DNA of 64,000 nt from Homarus americanus (GCF_018991925.1 NW_024722158.1:5705313-5769312), one strand, 5' to 3'. Positions 11,535 to 38,960 are shown, counted from the stretch's first letter. Numbers and translations: made by a program. The notes: generated from the letters alone by a model not told the origin.

Positions 11535-11757
11535 CCATGTAGAAATGCCACTAGCCCTGAGTCCATACAGAAATGCCACTAGCCCTGAGTCCATACAGCA
11601 ATGCCACTAGCCCTGAGTCCATACAGAAATGCCACTAGCCCTGAGTCCATACAGAAATGCCACTAGCCCTGAGTCCATACAGAAATGCCACTAGCCCTGA
11701 GTCCACACAAATGCCACTAGCCCTGAGTCCATACAGAAATGCCACTAGCCCTGAGTT
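11535..11757. repeat. 28-bp minisatellite, about eight copies
   Basis: Unit 'ccatacagaaatgccactag' plus 'ccctgagt'. One copy has a 4-base shortening near 11703. Confidence 0.92.
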
Positions 11758-12212
11758 GAGCCCATGAGAGGCATTGATATACAGTAATTCTTCACGATAG
11801 GCATCTTAATTGTTTTTTTGCGTAAGATATTCCATCAAATTACTTCTAAAAATAAAAAAACACGGCTCTGATGCAGTATTAGTAAGTTTCGTGTTTCGAA
11901 GCTTCAAATGATTCAGTGGACCTCTAAAATGATTCAATGAAGCTTCAGTAACGTAACTCTGACCCCCCATATATAACGTCACTACTAGCCCATTTCATTA
12001 TTCCTCACTCACTGACTATCCAGCTCCATATCTCTAGTTGGAGGGTTCCAACTGTGACAGCTGTATATCTCGTCACGGCAAAGTCAACTAATATGTGACT
12101 AAAATCTTCAACATTAAATTGGATATGCATTTAGTGTGCAAGATGCGCATGTTGAATAATGGACTGTACGTGGTCAGTTTGCGGTTGTGTCTGTCTGCGT
12201 GTATGTTAGTTT

Positions 12213-12268
12213 TGCTCATCATGATGTATAAATGTTAGTTTTGCTCATCATGATGTATAAATGTCATA
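12213..12268. repeat. Two-copy direct repeat
   Basis: 'tgttagttttgctcatcatg' plus 'atgtataaa' is present twice in tandem, upstream of SCYL1. Confidence 0.85.
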
Positions 12269-12274
12269 GTGTGG

Positions 12275-12350
12275 ATCGGGACGAAGGCATTGCATTAAGA
12301 GACCGAATGTGAAAAGGATCTGGGTGTGTATGTTCTCGGGCCATTGTGAG
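12275..12350 (+). mobile_element. LINE fragment scrap
   Basis: 'gagaccgaatgtgaaaagga' then 'tctgggtgtgtatgt' matches positions 5640-5675 of the CR1-like LINE copy at 5200-6345 (coding ...LGVYVDN). About 75 bases survive. Confidence 0.65.
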
Positions 12351-12803
12351 AAGAAGATAAAGCAAGCAACTAAAGTATTATATTCGGTCTTATAAGAGTG
12401 GGGTGCTTCCTTGTAATGTATATTAAATGAATATTTCCGAATGAAGAAAAGTTGTACGACTAGGGAAGATAAGGTACATCAATTTCATTACCATTCTTCA
12501 CACTCACAGCTGATTCACTGACAGACTCGTTTTGCAACTTGTCAAAAGTAAATAATTAAAATGACGAACTTGTTTCAGTAATTATGTGTTCCTATATTTA
12601 TTGTATTATTATATATTTAATTAGAACATTTATATATGTATTAATAAATCATGAAAATCGAATACATAAGAAAATGAGAACATTTTTGGATGACTGTAGC
12701 TAGTTGACGAGCTTATAAACTTTGTGTTGTGTGTTGGCAAGTTAGGAGCTCTTCAACACTCCCTGTGTCAGCTTAGAACAAAAAAAATACAAAGTCAGAG
12801 AAT

Positions 12804-28064
<15,261 letters not shown>

Positions 28065-29260
28065 AAAACAGTTGGAATAAATTATCTCCAGCCAGTTGTT
28101 CTGCTTGATAGTAAGTGTAGATGATAATTGTACAGTAGTTGCAAGAACATATTAAAAAAGGTAGACATTATTTATTTGTGTGTATACAACATGGATGCAT
28201 TGAAAATTTGATATTTCACAAAGAAATTTCATTTGTGAAGTTTATTTATTTCTTATTCACCTCTCTCTGGCTTTAAGTTGTCCCCCGTAAAAAAAAAAAA
28301 AAAAATCTGCATTTAAAATAGAGTTTAGAGAATCTTTACACATTCCTTAGTGAGGGTCTCTAGTAAAATGCTTACTACTTTCATGATGTTTTTAGCATTT
28401 TGCTTTTCCATTATGCGGCTGATGTAGTAGTTGTTTGTCTATGTTACATGAACTTAATCTGTTGAAATGTGACAAATAGGATGATAGCCAGAGGAATGAA
28501 ACAGTACAGTTGCATATAGAGTAAGGGTTATAAAAAAGTAACACGACAATGATTTAAAGTTTGTTCAGATAACAGGAGTGGAGCGTGAGTACAGTATGTT
28601 CAAGGAATGCAGACTATGAGTAGGAAGTATGAAGTCTTCTTGAACTCATTCTTTTCTCTTAACATCCTTACTCTTATATAGGTAATAAGACACAAGTTGA
28701 TAGACCGGCTAATACTCCAACCTTGATTTCCTAGAAATAAAATAAACAAATAATATATCTTGAGAACTGTCTGTTGATTGGCAATAATTTTAGTATAGCT
28801 GCTTTCTGGTATTGGGAAAGTAATGTGATAAACCAAAGTAAACTGTTGAAAGTATTGTACTGTACAGTACTTTACATTATGAAATTTAAATTGTTTTTAT
28901 TTAGTGTACATATTTTGTTTTTACCAAAGAGGGAATTTTTTTTACATTTATTTGGCTTGAGTGGTTCCTTATCGTGATGTCATATTTCATGCAAGACTTC
29001 TTCATAAGTGCATAAAGAAGAACTGATTTTATTATTCATTGTAAAAATTAATGAATTGTAGTGAAAAATCTCATCATGTAGATAAAGTCATTGTACTGTA
29101 TACAGTAAAATGAAACTCTCATGGATGAGTTATAGAAGAGCTTATGCCATGGCACAGGTCTCATAGTTGTCTCTTGTTGTTGATGTTACTGTAATAGTTG
29201 TTTACCTTTCACCATTCGTATTTCAGTAAACATTATTAAAGATACAGGGGACAACACCAA
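28065..29260 (+). other. SCYL1 3' UTR and downstream spacer
   Basis: AT-rich sequence after the SCYL1 stop. AATAAA hexamers occur at about 28076 (probably too close to the stop) and 28735-28745. A run of 17 A's lies near 28289. The true poly(A) site cannot be decided from sequence alone. No other coding signal. Confidence 0.4.
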
Positions 29261-29264
29261 TGTA

Positions 29265-29445
29265 CAGTCACGAACAAAAGTCTTGTCGCCTTTTCTGCTG
29301 CTCCACAAACCCCGAGATTCTGACTTGTGCATTTAAGCATTTATGGACAGAATAATGCATCAGTGTCTATTGCTTCGGGTTCACGAATCTGAATCCCGGG
29401 ATTTGTGGAGCAGCAGAAGAGGTGACATGACTTTTGTTCGTGACT
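29265..29445. mobile_element. Palindromic Tc1/mariner-type MITE, about 181 bp
   Basis: The left end 'cagtcacgaacaaaagtctt' and the inverted right end 'tagtcacgaacaaaagtcat' extend as terminal inverted repeats of about 58 bases through GTC.CCTTTTCTGCTGCTCC and ACAAA.CCC. The loop is about 60 bases. TA precedes the left end. The arms are nearly identical, so this is a young or non-autonomous copy. Confidence 0.75.
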
Positions 29446-30258
29446 ACATTACAGGTGAACAACAATATTGTTTTTAGAGAGCACCTGTTGTTAGTTATGA
29501 AAGAGGCTTTTACTTAAGGAGTATTTTTATATTGGTTTTGGTTCTTATTCCTATAATGTGGGTATTACATTGCTTATGGATAGAAGGTTACTTATATTGT
29601 TCATCTCAATTATTATATATTCATTTCTCTATCATGATGACTATCTTTAATGTGCAATGGAAGCTGGAAGTCATACACATTGTGCTGACACATGCATATA
29701 TACAGTATACAGTAAATTCCACCTATTCTGCAAGGTTTCATTCTTGTTTTGCTCAAAATTAAATTGGTGTAATGGTCAGGATCCCCAAATATTTCTCTAA
29801 AGTTGAGATAAATCCCCAAATAAGGTTCTATTTTCATATAATAAATAAATTAAACCTGAAAAATATATAATTTAAGAATAAACTTGCCTCCAAAATTATG
29901 AAAACCCTTCAATAACTTGAGTATGAATGTATGGGTGTTATGACAGAACTATGGCACCACTTCTGCTCACCCCTGGTCTGCCATGTCAGGTTTACCTTTA
30001 TGTGAATGACACAGTTCTTCACCACAAAATCATTGCTGTTTTCAAACAAAGTAAATAAAACTCAAGTATTGGATGATAGGTAATAGAAAATGGAAATATC
30101 TTAAGTGGAACTGAAACTACAATCAATACATTAGGTTCTGACAATCTCTGTGTGCTAAATCAACAAGGGTTGGGGTTTTGAGCTAATTTACTGGTGTGTA
30201 GTGTTGTATTTAGCTCCCTCCAACAAACCAATCAAAAGCATTAAATTTAATTGATATA

Positions 30259-30862
30259 CAGTAAGTTCTCGCTTAACGTCGGGGTTACGTTCCTGAAAAC
30301 GCGACGTTATACGAAACAACATTAAGCGGATCAATTTTCTCCATAAGAAATAGATAAAATACGGGAGTTACGTTCCTGAGCCTCCCTTTGCCCTATGAAA
30401 TACATTACATATACATAAATTCAAAGCTCCTTGTGTGATGCCTGGTGAGGTGTTTGTATGTATTACTATAGTCACAATCATTGAGATTTTATAAGAGAAA
30501 ATTTTAAAACTCCTCTACATGACAGAAAATAATATGAATCCAGACATCATATATTTTGCACAAGAGATAAAAAAATTTAGTTCCTTAAGTACTGTACATG
30601 TTTTTTCAACTTATTTTTCAGTAGATATAGTAACTTTCTTCATTTACTCATTTACTTGCACACACCATCCTAAATACATATTATGAAAAAGGTAAATGAA
30701 ATATTTGTCCTAAGGGAGAGGGTGATGTGCCGTAAAAAGTAGTTCTTAACGACGTAAACGACCGAGTCACCGGGATGTTAAACGAATTTTGGGTCTCTAA
30801 AGTTTAGCGACATAGTACCGAAACAACGTTAAGCAGGCCAATGTTAAGCGAGGACTATACTG
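30259..30862. mobile_element. pogo/Tigger-type MITE, 604 bp
   Basis: Left end 'cagtaagttctcgcttaacg' pairs with inverted right end 'cagtatagtcctcgcttaac'; TA on both sides (30257-30258, 30863-30864). Internal 'acaacattaag' and 'acaacgttaag' are inner inverted repeats. No transposase seen. Confidence 0.8.
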
Positions 30863-30864
30863 TA

Positions 30865-33085
30865 TACCTTTTATTTATTATTGTCTGGGTTTTTCAAGTG
30901 CAGTATAGGAAAAATTGGTGAGAAAGTTCAAGAAAATAGAATAGTTTTCATCAGATGCTGTAAGTGAAGTAATTATTCACTATTGCATTATTAATCTTTA
31001 TTTCAGCATCATACCACATTATATTTCTTAGTCATGACTATGTATAAGAAGAAGTGTAGATACTTGTATCTATAACAATGTGTGCTGGATTCAGTTTATG
31101 GTTGTGAATTATGTACTATTCAGCTAACTTTCAGGGTATAATCACTTTTTAAATCATTATGAAGCTTGAATTGGTTACTGCCAGTTGATATTATAATTTC
31201 TCCATAAGAAACTTTGCAATGTATTTTAAATATTTTTCAGTGTACAGTGTCATAAAAAAAATTTCAAATCTTGTTCCACAGTTCAATGGGCTGTGAATCA
31301 TTATTTCACAAATTACAAATCTGCAGACTAAGCAGGATGTGCTGTAGTCACTGAGAAATTGTACAGTATGTGGGTCTGTGAGAATGAATTTTTGTATAAA
31401 ATATGAGAGGTGCTTCTATGTTGCTCTTTATTTTGGTCATCCTGCAAGATCTGTAGGAAAGGCCTTGTAAAAGTTAAGAAACTATTATAGTACAGCTACA
31501 GTATATTGTTTCACACACATGCACACTTCAAGTAGAGTGAAAAGACAAAATTTCACCTCACAGTTCACTTAAGATTTTGTTAATTTTGCGTTGGGAACAG
31601 GCGGTTGTTTGGTTCCTGAAAGCTAATTTCACGTAGAAATAATGTTACTACAGGGGTTGTTAGCTTCCAAATCCCCTCCACACAGGCCTAGTTTTGCTAA
31701 GATTTCACTTCCAATCAAGGAAATAAAGTATTGTTCGTAAATCCGAGGAAGCGTTTGTACATAGCAAGTTGGGTTCTTGGAGGCTTATTTGTAACATTGT
31801 AGTGTTGTGGCCCAAATGTTCATTATCCAGGGTGATCCTGTATATTGCCGAAGACCCTACTTTCTGGTTGTATTACCAATTATGTAATAATACAAAGGGT
31901 TGAGGCTCCCATACATACTGAAGAGTGAGCATGAAAAGTACTGCACAGTGCAATACTGTACTGTACTGTACTGTACTCTACTGTACTGTACAGTATTGAA
32001 AAAAAGAGAGATATATGAGAAATAGTATTTTTAAGATTGTTTTAATGCTAAAGAACATTTAATAGACCATAATAACCTTTAGAAGATAATTTTGAAGATA
32101 AATCGGTTAATATTCGTTTTTATTCCAATAGGTACAGTATTTCAGATTTTTTACCATTTTCGCTAGGATACTTTTTAGGTTTGGTTAAGTCAGGTCAGGT
32201 CAGGCAAATTAAAAAACACCAAAATACAGTACACTAGAAAAATAATATCACATACAGGGTACCAATTGGGGAAATTGAGGTAAAAACTAATTTTTACCGA
32301 TAAATTGAATGAAATTGTGTAACTTGGGGAGGTTGAAACCATAAGCTGGAATCTCTTTAGTTACTGTATAGTCTTCACATGGGAGGCTGATAAGATATCA
32401 AAGGAAAAAGTACTTCCTTTAATAATTGGGGTAGATGATTTATATATAAGTACAGTGTTTATGTTCATATGATTATTTGACAATACATAATACCCTTTAG
32501 AGACTTTGGTAACTGGTTCTTTGTATTCAGGACCTTTAAAGAGTTCATGATTTTGGGGTGAGTATTTTTTATTCATGTTCATACTTAAACTGATATTGTA
32601 GTGTTGTGCTGTTAGACTGAACCTGCACTGTTTGTGTTGAAGTTTTGCACTTTATTAACTCTTTTTGTCAGAACTTGGATAACTTTTTCTATGCTCTCTC
32701 ATCATTATTTTTTTATTTTTTTACTGAACCTTAAAATTAGTGAATCATATAATGTAGTGCACTCATATTTAGTGTTCATTCTGGGTGTGTAGAAGAAAGC
32801 TCATCTAATATGTTATGAGTTCTCTTAATACTTTTAAAAAAAAATAGGATGAAGTTGGTGCTGTTACTCTATTGATTAAGGACAACTCAGTAACACTAAC
32901 TAAACATACTGTCAATAGGTGGGTGGTGCATGTTACCTCTCACCATTGACTTGGCTCACACCTTATACAGTATAAGGCACAGTAAAGAAGTCTGTACTGT
33001 ACTTTATTCACCTTAAAACATGTTATTGCTTCTGTAGTGTTAGATAGGCTGTAAGGTTCAGGCTCGGATAGGTATGAAAAGATGA
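30865..33085. other. Intergenic stretch without recognised gene
   Basis: AT-rich DNA with many TACAGTA words and a short tandem 'ctgtactgtactgtactcta' near 31960-31995. One short MITE-end-like fragment occurs near 31800-31845. No supported coding exon. Confidence 0.5.
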
Positions 33086-33088
33086 ATT

Positions 33089-33588
33089 CAGTAAGCCCTT
33101 GTTATTTGCGAGGATTAGGTTCCAAGGAATGGCGCAAATAGGCAAAACCGCAAATAGCAACTTGTACTACATTAGTGCACTACTGTATACCTGTATCAAA
33201 CAACCGACCAGCTGCAGCACCACTCATCCCCTCCTTTAACTTGTCTAATAATTCAATTTTCTTTGTCAGGATCTTCACTGACTTCTGCCTTTTACATTTC
33301 ACTCCACTAGCATCACTAGCACTGACACTAGGCATTCTTTTAGGGGCCATTTCACACAAAAACACTAAATTTTGAGAGTACAACACGAGATGCTGTGTGT
33401 GGTGACTCATTGTGCTGTGGGAAAAAGTTTGCAAGCTAGCCACCATCTGCGGTAAAGTTTTGAGAGTACAACACGAGATGCTGTGTGTGGTGACTTGTTG
33501 TGCAGTGAGAAAAAGCTTGCAGGCTAGCCACCATAGCCACCATCTGCTTATCGCGAATCGCAAACCCGCAAATGGGAAGGGTCTACTG
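33089..33588 (-). mobile_element. Internally deleted Tigger/pogo element carrying the start of its transposase
   Basis: Left end 'cagtaagcccttgttatttg' and inverted right end 'cagtagacccttcccatttg' are terminal inverted repeats followed by CG-rich inner sequence; the right side is flanked by TA. The transposase start is at 33350-33180 on the minus strand. Upstream of it, 33365-33550 contains a two-copy tandem repeat of about 88 bases ('gagagtacaacacgagatgc' to 'gctagccaccat'). Confidence 0.8.
33180..33350 (-). pseudogene. Truncated Tigger-like transposase N-terminus
   Basis: Encodes 56 residues beginning MAPKRMPSVSASDASG, then KRQKSVKILTKKIELLDKLK and GMSGAAAGRLFDTG. This fits the start of Tigger/jerky-type (CENP-B-like) transposases, where a basic leader precedes the first helix-turn-helix (KKxxLTLxxKLEILDxLExG). 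The helix-turn-helix and DDE domain are otherwise missing: the frame stops within 20 bases of the deletion point. Confidence 0.7.
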
Positions 33589-33589
33589 T

Positions 33590-34705
33590 ATTTAAATTAA
33601 AGGCTTCACTTATATTGTACAAGATTGAAAATTGACTTCGGACATAGTCATATCAAATATATACTGTACATTACTTGAGAAAACTGCATAAAGAGGAGTG
33701 TTGACAGATGTGGAAATATATGCAGGGGCATTTATTTATAATATAAGGATTGTTATGTTTAGTGACATGTAAATTTCATTTGTGTACAAAAGTTAATTTG
33801 AATCACTTCCAGTTGTGTTGATATACCTGTACTCTACATTACGGTACTTTTTATTTTGTATGTTCTTTTGATGGTACATTACTGATTATGATGAAATTAT
33901 CATAAGGAGAAGACATACAGTCATTTAAAAGTTGATCCTGATACATTTTAATTTGTTTTAATTTGGTGATGCCATCACTGAATCCTTAAGCACAAGAATG
34001 TTCTAGTGATTTAACATTTCTCTGTGTTATTGAATGTAAAAGTGATAGAATTTAATGTCAGGGGATTGATATTTTTCACCCCAAATCATTTGTTTTCTTT
34101 TAAGAAATGTAATTTTTTTTTTTCGGGGAATAGCCCACCCGGGCACAGGTCATTGACCAACATCGTGGCCAAATCCAGGTCGTAAATCGAAAATGCGAAA
34201 ATAATACATAGAAAATCTAAAAAGGTGTGTCTTTTTCTTCTCAGCACCACAAAAATGTCATTTTTAAGCTTGCTAGCCATTTTAAAGGGAATTACAAACA
34301 AAAATTTTGTCAGTACACAGCGCAATCACTAACGTCGGGACTCGAAAATACGTAATTTGAAAAAAAAATTGGTATGACTGGGGAAGTCGTATGTCCTGGT
34401 GGTCGTAACTTGAAAATATTGTGTGTAGTAGAAGCATTCCCAAAGATGAACTTCTGTCAGACAAGGATAAATTAATTAACTTTATCATTAACTTCTATCA
34501 GTTAACTTAACTTTATCAAAATTTTATCTAAAATGCACCAACCCTTGTGCCCGGTGAATGAGCATCCATACTGTACAGCACAGTACTGTACTGCACACCT
34601 TCGCACTTGTTGTGTTTATTTGATATGCAGAATTCTAATTATTTAAAAAAAATTTCAAGTAAAATATGATTTCCTTTTGCATACTGTAATAGTAACATGC
34701 TTTAC
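33590..34705. other. Intergenic stretch, possible degenerate MITE
   Basis: No gene. 34120-34450 contains 'aggtcgtaaatcgaaaatgc' and 'agtcgtatgtcctggtggtc', reminiscent of decayed Tigger-type DNA, but clear ends were not found. Confidence 0.4.
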
Positions 34706-34710
34706 ATGTA

Positions 34711-35027
34711 CAGGGTGCCCCGGGTTATGAACGGGTTCTGTTCCTGTGGACGTTCTTAAGTTGAAAATGTACGTACTGTAAGTCGAAATACATGCTATGT
34801 CCTTACCGTACTTAAAGAACAATGTTTAAAATCCCACTATATCATAGCCTAAGTCGTTATATACATCTGAAATCACTAAATTTAAGAGGAAAGAAAAAAA
34901 TAGAATGACAAAATACAGCAAATGAAAGAATAAAAATAAATCATCAGGTAAATAAAATACTTGTACTGTAAATTTAAAGTTTAACCTCGTTCGTATCGGT
35001 GGGTGTGCGTAAGTCAGGGACTGCCTG
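34711..35027. mobile_element. pogo/Tigger-type MITE, 317 bp
   Basis: Left end 'cagggtgccccgggttatga' pairs imperfectly with inverted right end 'caggcagtccctgacttacg'; TA at both borders (34709-34710, 35028-35029). The sequence after the left end (ACGGGTTCTGTTCCTGTGGACGTTC) is typical of this non-autonomous group. Confidence 0.8.
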
Positions 35028-35029
35028 TA

Positions 35030-36290
35030 ATGAAAAAAAAACAACATAAATAATTTACAATTACCCCGGTACTTGCTCTACAGACTTACTCATAACAAAA
35101 TTAACAAAGAAGTAGTGTGCCAAACTGCCTGAAATTCAGGTATTCAAACTATTCATTGGCTATTTTTTTGGAATACAGTACATTTGCAGGTTATAATCTT
35201 ATTTAATCCACCCAAAAATTCATCTAAGCAAATTGGTCACAGACTAGTTTACTTTATTGAAAAAAATATTAATTAGTAATTGTTTAAAAATCAAGATAAC
35301 TTAATTGAAAAAAATAAAAGAAAATCAACTTGGCTTAAACAGTTAAAATTGAAAGTTAATAGCCCCATGCCTGGCTTTTGTATGAATTAGTTGAGTATTT
35401 GGAGGTTTTAGTGTTTATTATTTGCTAGATAGGATAATTATGAGGTAATACCTGTATATCATTCTTTAGCCTGTTAGAGACTACAATAATATTAATACTT
35501 CACGGTGTTTTTTACTTTGAAATCATTATTGAAATAATATTTCTTCTCATCACTAATATTTCTTATGAGTAGATCTGACATTTTGTTTGTTACCCTTGTA
35601 AAGATTTATGCATCCAGTGCAAGGTTGATGTTTATGTGACATGTTGGTATGGTTGATAATCTGAAAATGCCACAGAATTTATTTATCCATCCTCATTGAT
35701 TTGTGTGTATGTGAATAATGGTTGGAAGTGTGCTTCCTGAATGACACTTGTCCTGAGAGAACAGCTTGCCTGTGTTACTGATACTTTGTATAGTTTTTTA
35801 AATACTTTTGTTGTGCATTATGTTGAAAACTGTAATAAGACACAACTGGATTTTTTATGGTGTACATACATGAATTATATTTTATAAGCTTAATAAAGTT
35901 GCTAAAAAACACTGTATTTTGTGTGAGTAAATTTATTATTTTTGCCCTGTCCAGTCCTACTACAGTACAGTATTCAGTATATTTAAAAAAAAAAAAAAAA
36001 TCCTTTCAGTTTGGAGATCTCGCAAACATGTCTTCTTAATGTTTTTTCTATCGTATCATAGGCCTTCACTCATAGTATCCTACATCTGTCAACCTCTCAT
36101 TCAGTATCTCATCACTAAGTATCTATTGTACTGTACTGGGGCCGAATACTCAAAATGTCTCATCAGTTACGTAGAGTAGCAGACATACGGTACTGTTACA
36201 GACTGCTTCCAGTGCCATAAATTTCTGATACTCAAAATTTAATTTTGGGTCTGTAAGCAGTCATTAAATTTCATTGAATTCAATTTCAAT
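35030..36290. other. Intergenic AT-rich stretch
   Basis: No gene recognised. An AATAAA at about 35890 and an A16 run near 35985 are present without a supporting transcript model. Confidence 0.45.
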
Positions 36291-37400
36291 TGTTTATTCC
36301 TTGATAGAGGAAGCGGGATCCTAGTGCTGTCACTAGGTACCCCTGTACAATAACACCAGAAACATCTGGCAAGTGTCACAAGTATATACAGTATAAATAT
36401 ATATTATAAAGGGGCTTACTAAAGCCTGAGGAAGGAAGGATATTCCTTTAACACATTATCAATGTTATTTATATAATATCTGGCCAGTATGGGGAGGATC
36501 ATTGTGTCTCCGTCAGGGGGTCGTGGAGTGGTAGTCCAGCAGGCGTCACGGAAGCGTTGTGTGTGGGGACATCTTAGGAGGTAGTGGATAAGAGTTCGGC
36601 TGTCGGGTCTTCTGCATAATGCACAAGAGCGTTGCTCAGGGGATGCGGGGATACCAATCTCCCAAGCAAAGTCATACCCAATGATGATGCGGGCAGCAAT
36701 CACGTCCCTTTTCCTCGACCCTTTCCCATAGACATACAAGAGGTCAGGAAGTTTACAGAGGACATCGTACCAGGTGGGCGGGGAGTCCAGGGGGATGGCT
36801 GCTTCCCGAGCTTCTATCTGTTTGCGGCTAATTTGGGTCCTAAGATGTAAAAGTGTTTGAGGAACAACGTAGTCAGGTGTGGCCTTGTTGCAGCCAATCT
36901 TGGCAAGGCCATCTGCTGCCTCATTCCCCAAGATACCGACATGACTGGGTATCCATAGGAATGTCACAGGACGGCCTGCATCCTGAAGTGTGGATGTTAA
37001 CCCTCGTATTCGGAGGATGAGGTCCTTATTTTCCCCTGATCCAAATGCGATCCCGTCGAGAGCAGACCTGGAATCACAGCAGACAAGCAAAGGGCAGAAA
37101 CCATCTGCTTCTTCCTCAGCGAGAAGGGCAGCAAGGAGGGCTATTGGTTCAGCAGGAGTGGAGGAGGCTCAGGGGCATCAGGACGGGAGATGTAGACACC
37201 AGCCCCGGCCTGACCGCGGGGTCAACAGAGCCATCAGTGTAGAGGACAACCCTACCTAGGGACCAGTGGGCGATCCTGGAGAGGTGGTATTTCCGTAGAA
37301 TAACAGAGTTCACGTGGGATTTCGGAAGCGGTCCACCGAGGGCAATCACTTCAGGTTGAAAATCCAGCCAGGGAGAAGGAGACAAACCAACAGCAGGGGT
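36290..37400 (-). mobile_element. 5'-truncated LINE with RNase H domain (I/jockey-like)
   Basis: Minus-strand frames encode a piece ending SLGRVVLYTDGSVDPA (RNase H first Asp, about 37230), then in a shifted frame STPAEPIALLAALLAEEEAD (the Glu), CDSRSALDG (second Asp) and FLWIPSHVGILGNEAADGLA (HVG and last Asp). The C-terminal part has a CCHC-like CALCRRPDSRTLIHYLLRCP. One long frame spans 37090-36419. At least one and probably two frameshifts lie between 37160 and 37220. The reverse transcriptase itself is absent. RNase H of this kind occurs in I, R1 and related non-LTR clades. About 36290-36418 is probably 3' UTR. Confidence 0.82.
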
Positions 37401-37519
37401 AATTTCATTCTTGTAAATTTTTATTTAAACTCTTTTTCTTTTATAGCGTAAAAAGAGAAAACATTTTTTATGGGTAGCTTTTTTACTTTTTTAATTATTG
37501 TGTAATACAGAAATTATTT

Positions 37520-37600
37520 TTCTTTATCCTCTTCGCCACTGACCGGCCTATCTATCTATCTATCTATCTGTCTATCTATCTATCTATCTATCTATCTATT
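37520..37600. repeat. LINE 3' terminal scrap with (TATC)n microsatellite
   Basis: 'tatcctcttcgccactgacc' resembles the CR1-like LINE minus-strand 3' end and is followed by about 13 TATC units. Confidence 0.7.
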
Positions 37601-37726
37601 TCAAATCAGCGGTAACCACCCAGTAAGGTACGGTAACTACCATTATTGTAGTTGGTGAGGTTGTTGGTCTGTATTTTTGCACGTAAGGTTTCCTGAGTTA
37701 AAAGTTTAATTAATTTCAAAAATATT

Positions 37727-37812
37727 ATATTATTGTTAGTAATTAGTATTGTATTATTGTTAGTAATTAGTATTGTATTATTGTTAGTAATTAGTATTAT
37801 ATTATTGTTAAT
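37727..37812. repeat. 25-bp tandem repeat, three to four copies
   Basis: Unit 'attattgttagtaattagta' plus 'ttgta/ttata'. Confidence 0.88.
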
Positions 37813-37819
37813 AAATCAG

Positions 37820-38001
37820 TAATGTTGGCAGCCCTCGGCGGAAAGAGCCTACATTTGAAAATCCGAGTTGGCAACTCAGGAAAGAGGGGCTATACAGAGC
37901 GGCAATTGGCCAGAGAAGAGCAGTTCACGAGGAGACTTTGTGGGGGTAGGTGCTGCCGGTCGTCTCTTTGACCAGAAGGCCGGTGTTCTTGAAATATATG
38001 G
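37820..38001 (+). other. Candidate first exon of an unidentified transcript
   Basis: A GC-richer, CpG-containing block in AT-rich surroundings ends in 'gaaatatATG|gtaagttt', a strong splice donor directly after an ATG. Possible partners are the acceptor before 38413 (cttacag|ATGATGGATCC, in frame) and that before 40964 (attctag|GATGATGAC, in frame for 17 codons). No product is recognised, and the 38413 exon runs into a minus-strand LINE. Confidence 0.25.
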
Positions 38002-38599
38002 TAAGTTTTATTTTTAATTTATTTCGGTGGTAAAGGTCGATGTATTAACACAGATGTATTTATTATTTGTTTTTTGTACCAAGTGATATATTTTAAATGG
38101 AAATAATTTAAACGTACCTTTAAAAGACTTGAAAATACACAAGGCTCGAGTTAATGAACAAGCAGAAGTTAATGGTCGTTAACAATTACATTGACTAGTT
38201 ACAATAGAGAATACTTCACTATTTTTGGCTTATTCTTTTATTTAAATTAATGAAATATGGTTTAGTTATGGTCACCGTGAAGACTGTTAATATTTAAGTA
38301 AAGTTTTATTTAAGTATCGATCATACTTGAATTTTGGGTCTCAAGTTACAGGAATTATTTTACACAAGTATTAAAAGTATGTTACTCGTAAGCTTTTTTC
38401 ATTTACTTACAGATGATGGATCCAATTGGCTGTTACTGTTGTGTTAAAGACCAGTTTGCTGCATCAGTGGTCGTCAGCGTGGGTAGTGCAGCACCACCGT
38501 ACTTATTGAGGTTAGAAAGTTTGTTCTATAGCAAAATGTCAAGTCTGCTTCACTTTAAACTTTGCCGCTGGGGTAAGAGGCGGTCGAACGCATCTAGAT

Positions 38600-38960
38600 A
38601 TTATTGGCAAATATACGGAGTATGTACTGGCTCTTGTTGGCAAGTACTGCACATGTACTGTCTGTTACACTGTTGGCAAGTCCTGGGCATGTATTGGCTG
38701 TTGCACTGTGGGCATGTACTGGCTCTACTACCCAATGTTGGCAAGTACTGTGCTGTAGTCACAAAAGAGCTCACACTTGGTGCCGTCACGATAGATTGTT
38801 CCTACCATTCACAACTCGCTGCAAAAAAAATTACCTGAAGTTTTCTGGACTTGTCATTAATCTTAAACTGTGGCGTCTGCTAGTTAGGAACACGAAACTA
38901 AGTAATGCCCTATTATGTTTATTAACTTGTATTAAGTCGCACCTTGCTTGCCTATAAGCT
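38600..38960 (-). mobile_element. CR1-like LINE 3' end, minus strand
   Basis: Minus strand encodes VTAPSVSSF and QEPVHTPY-type sequence, paralogous to the copy at 7645-8190. A short internal segment ('ttggcaagtactg.acatgta') is repeated four times, an expansion not seen in the other copy. Confidence 0.7.
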
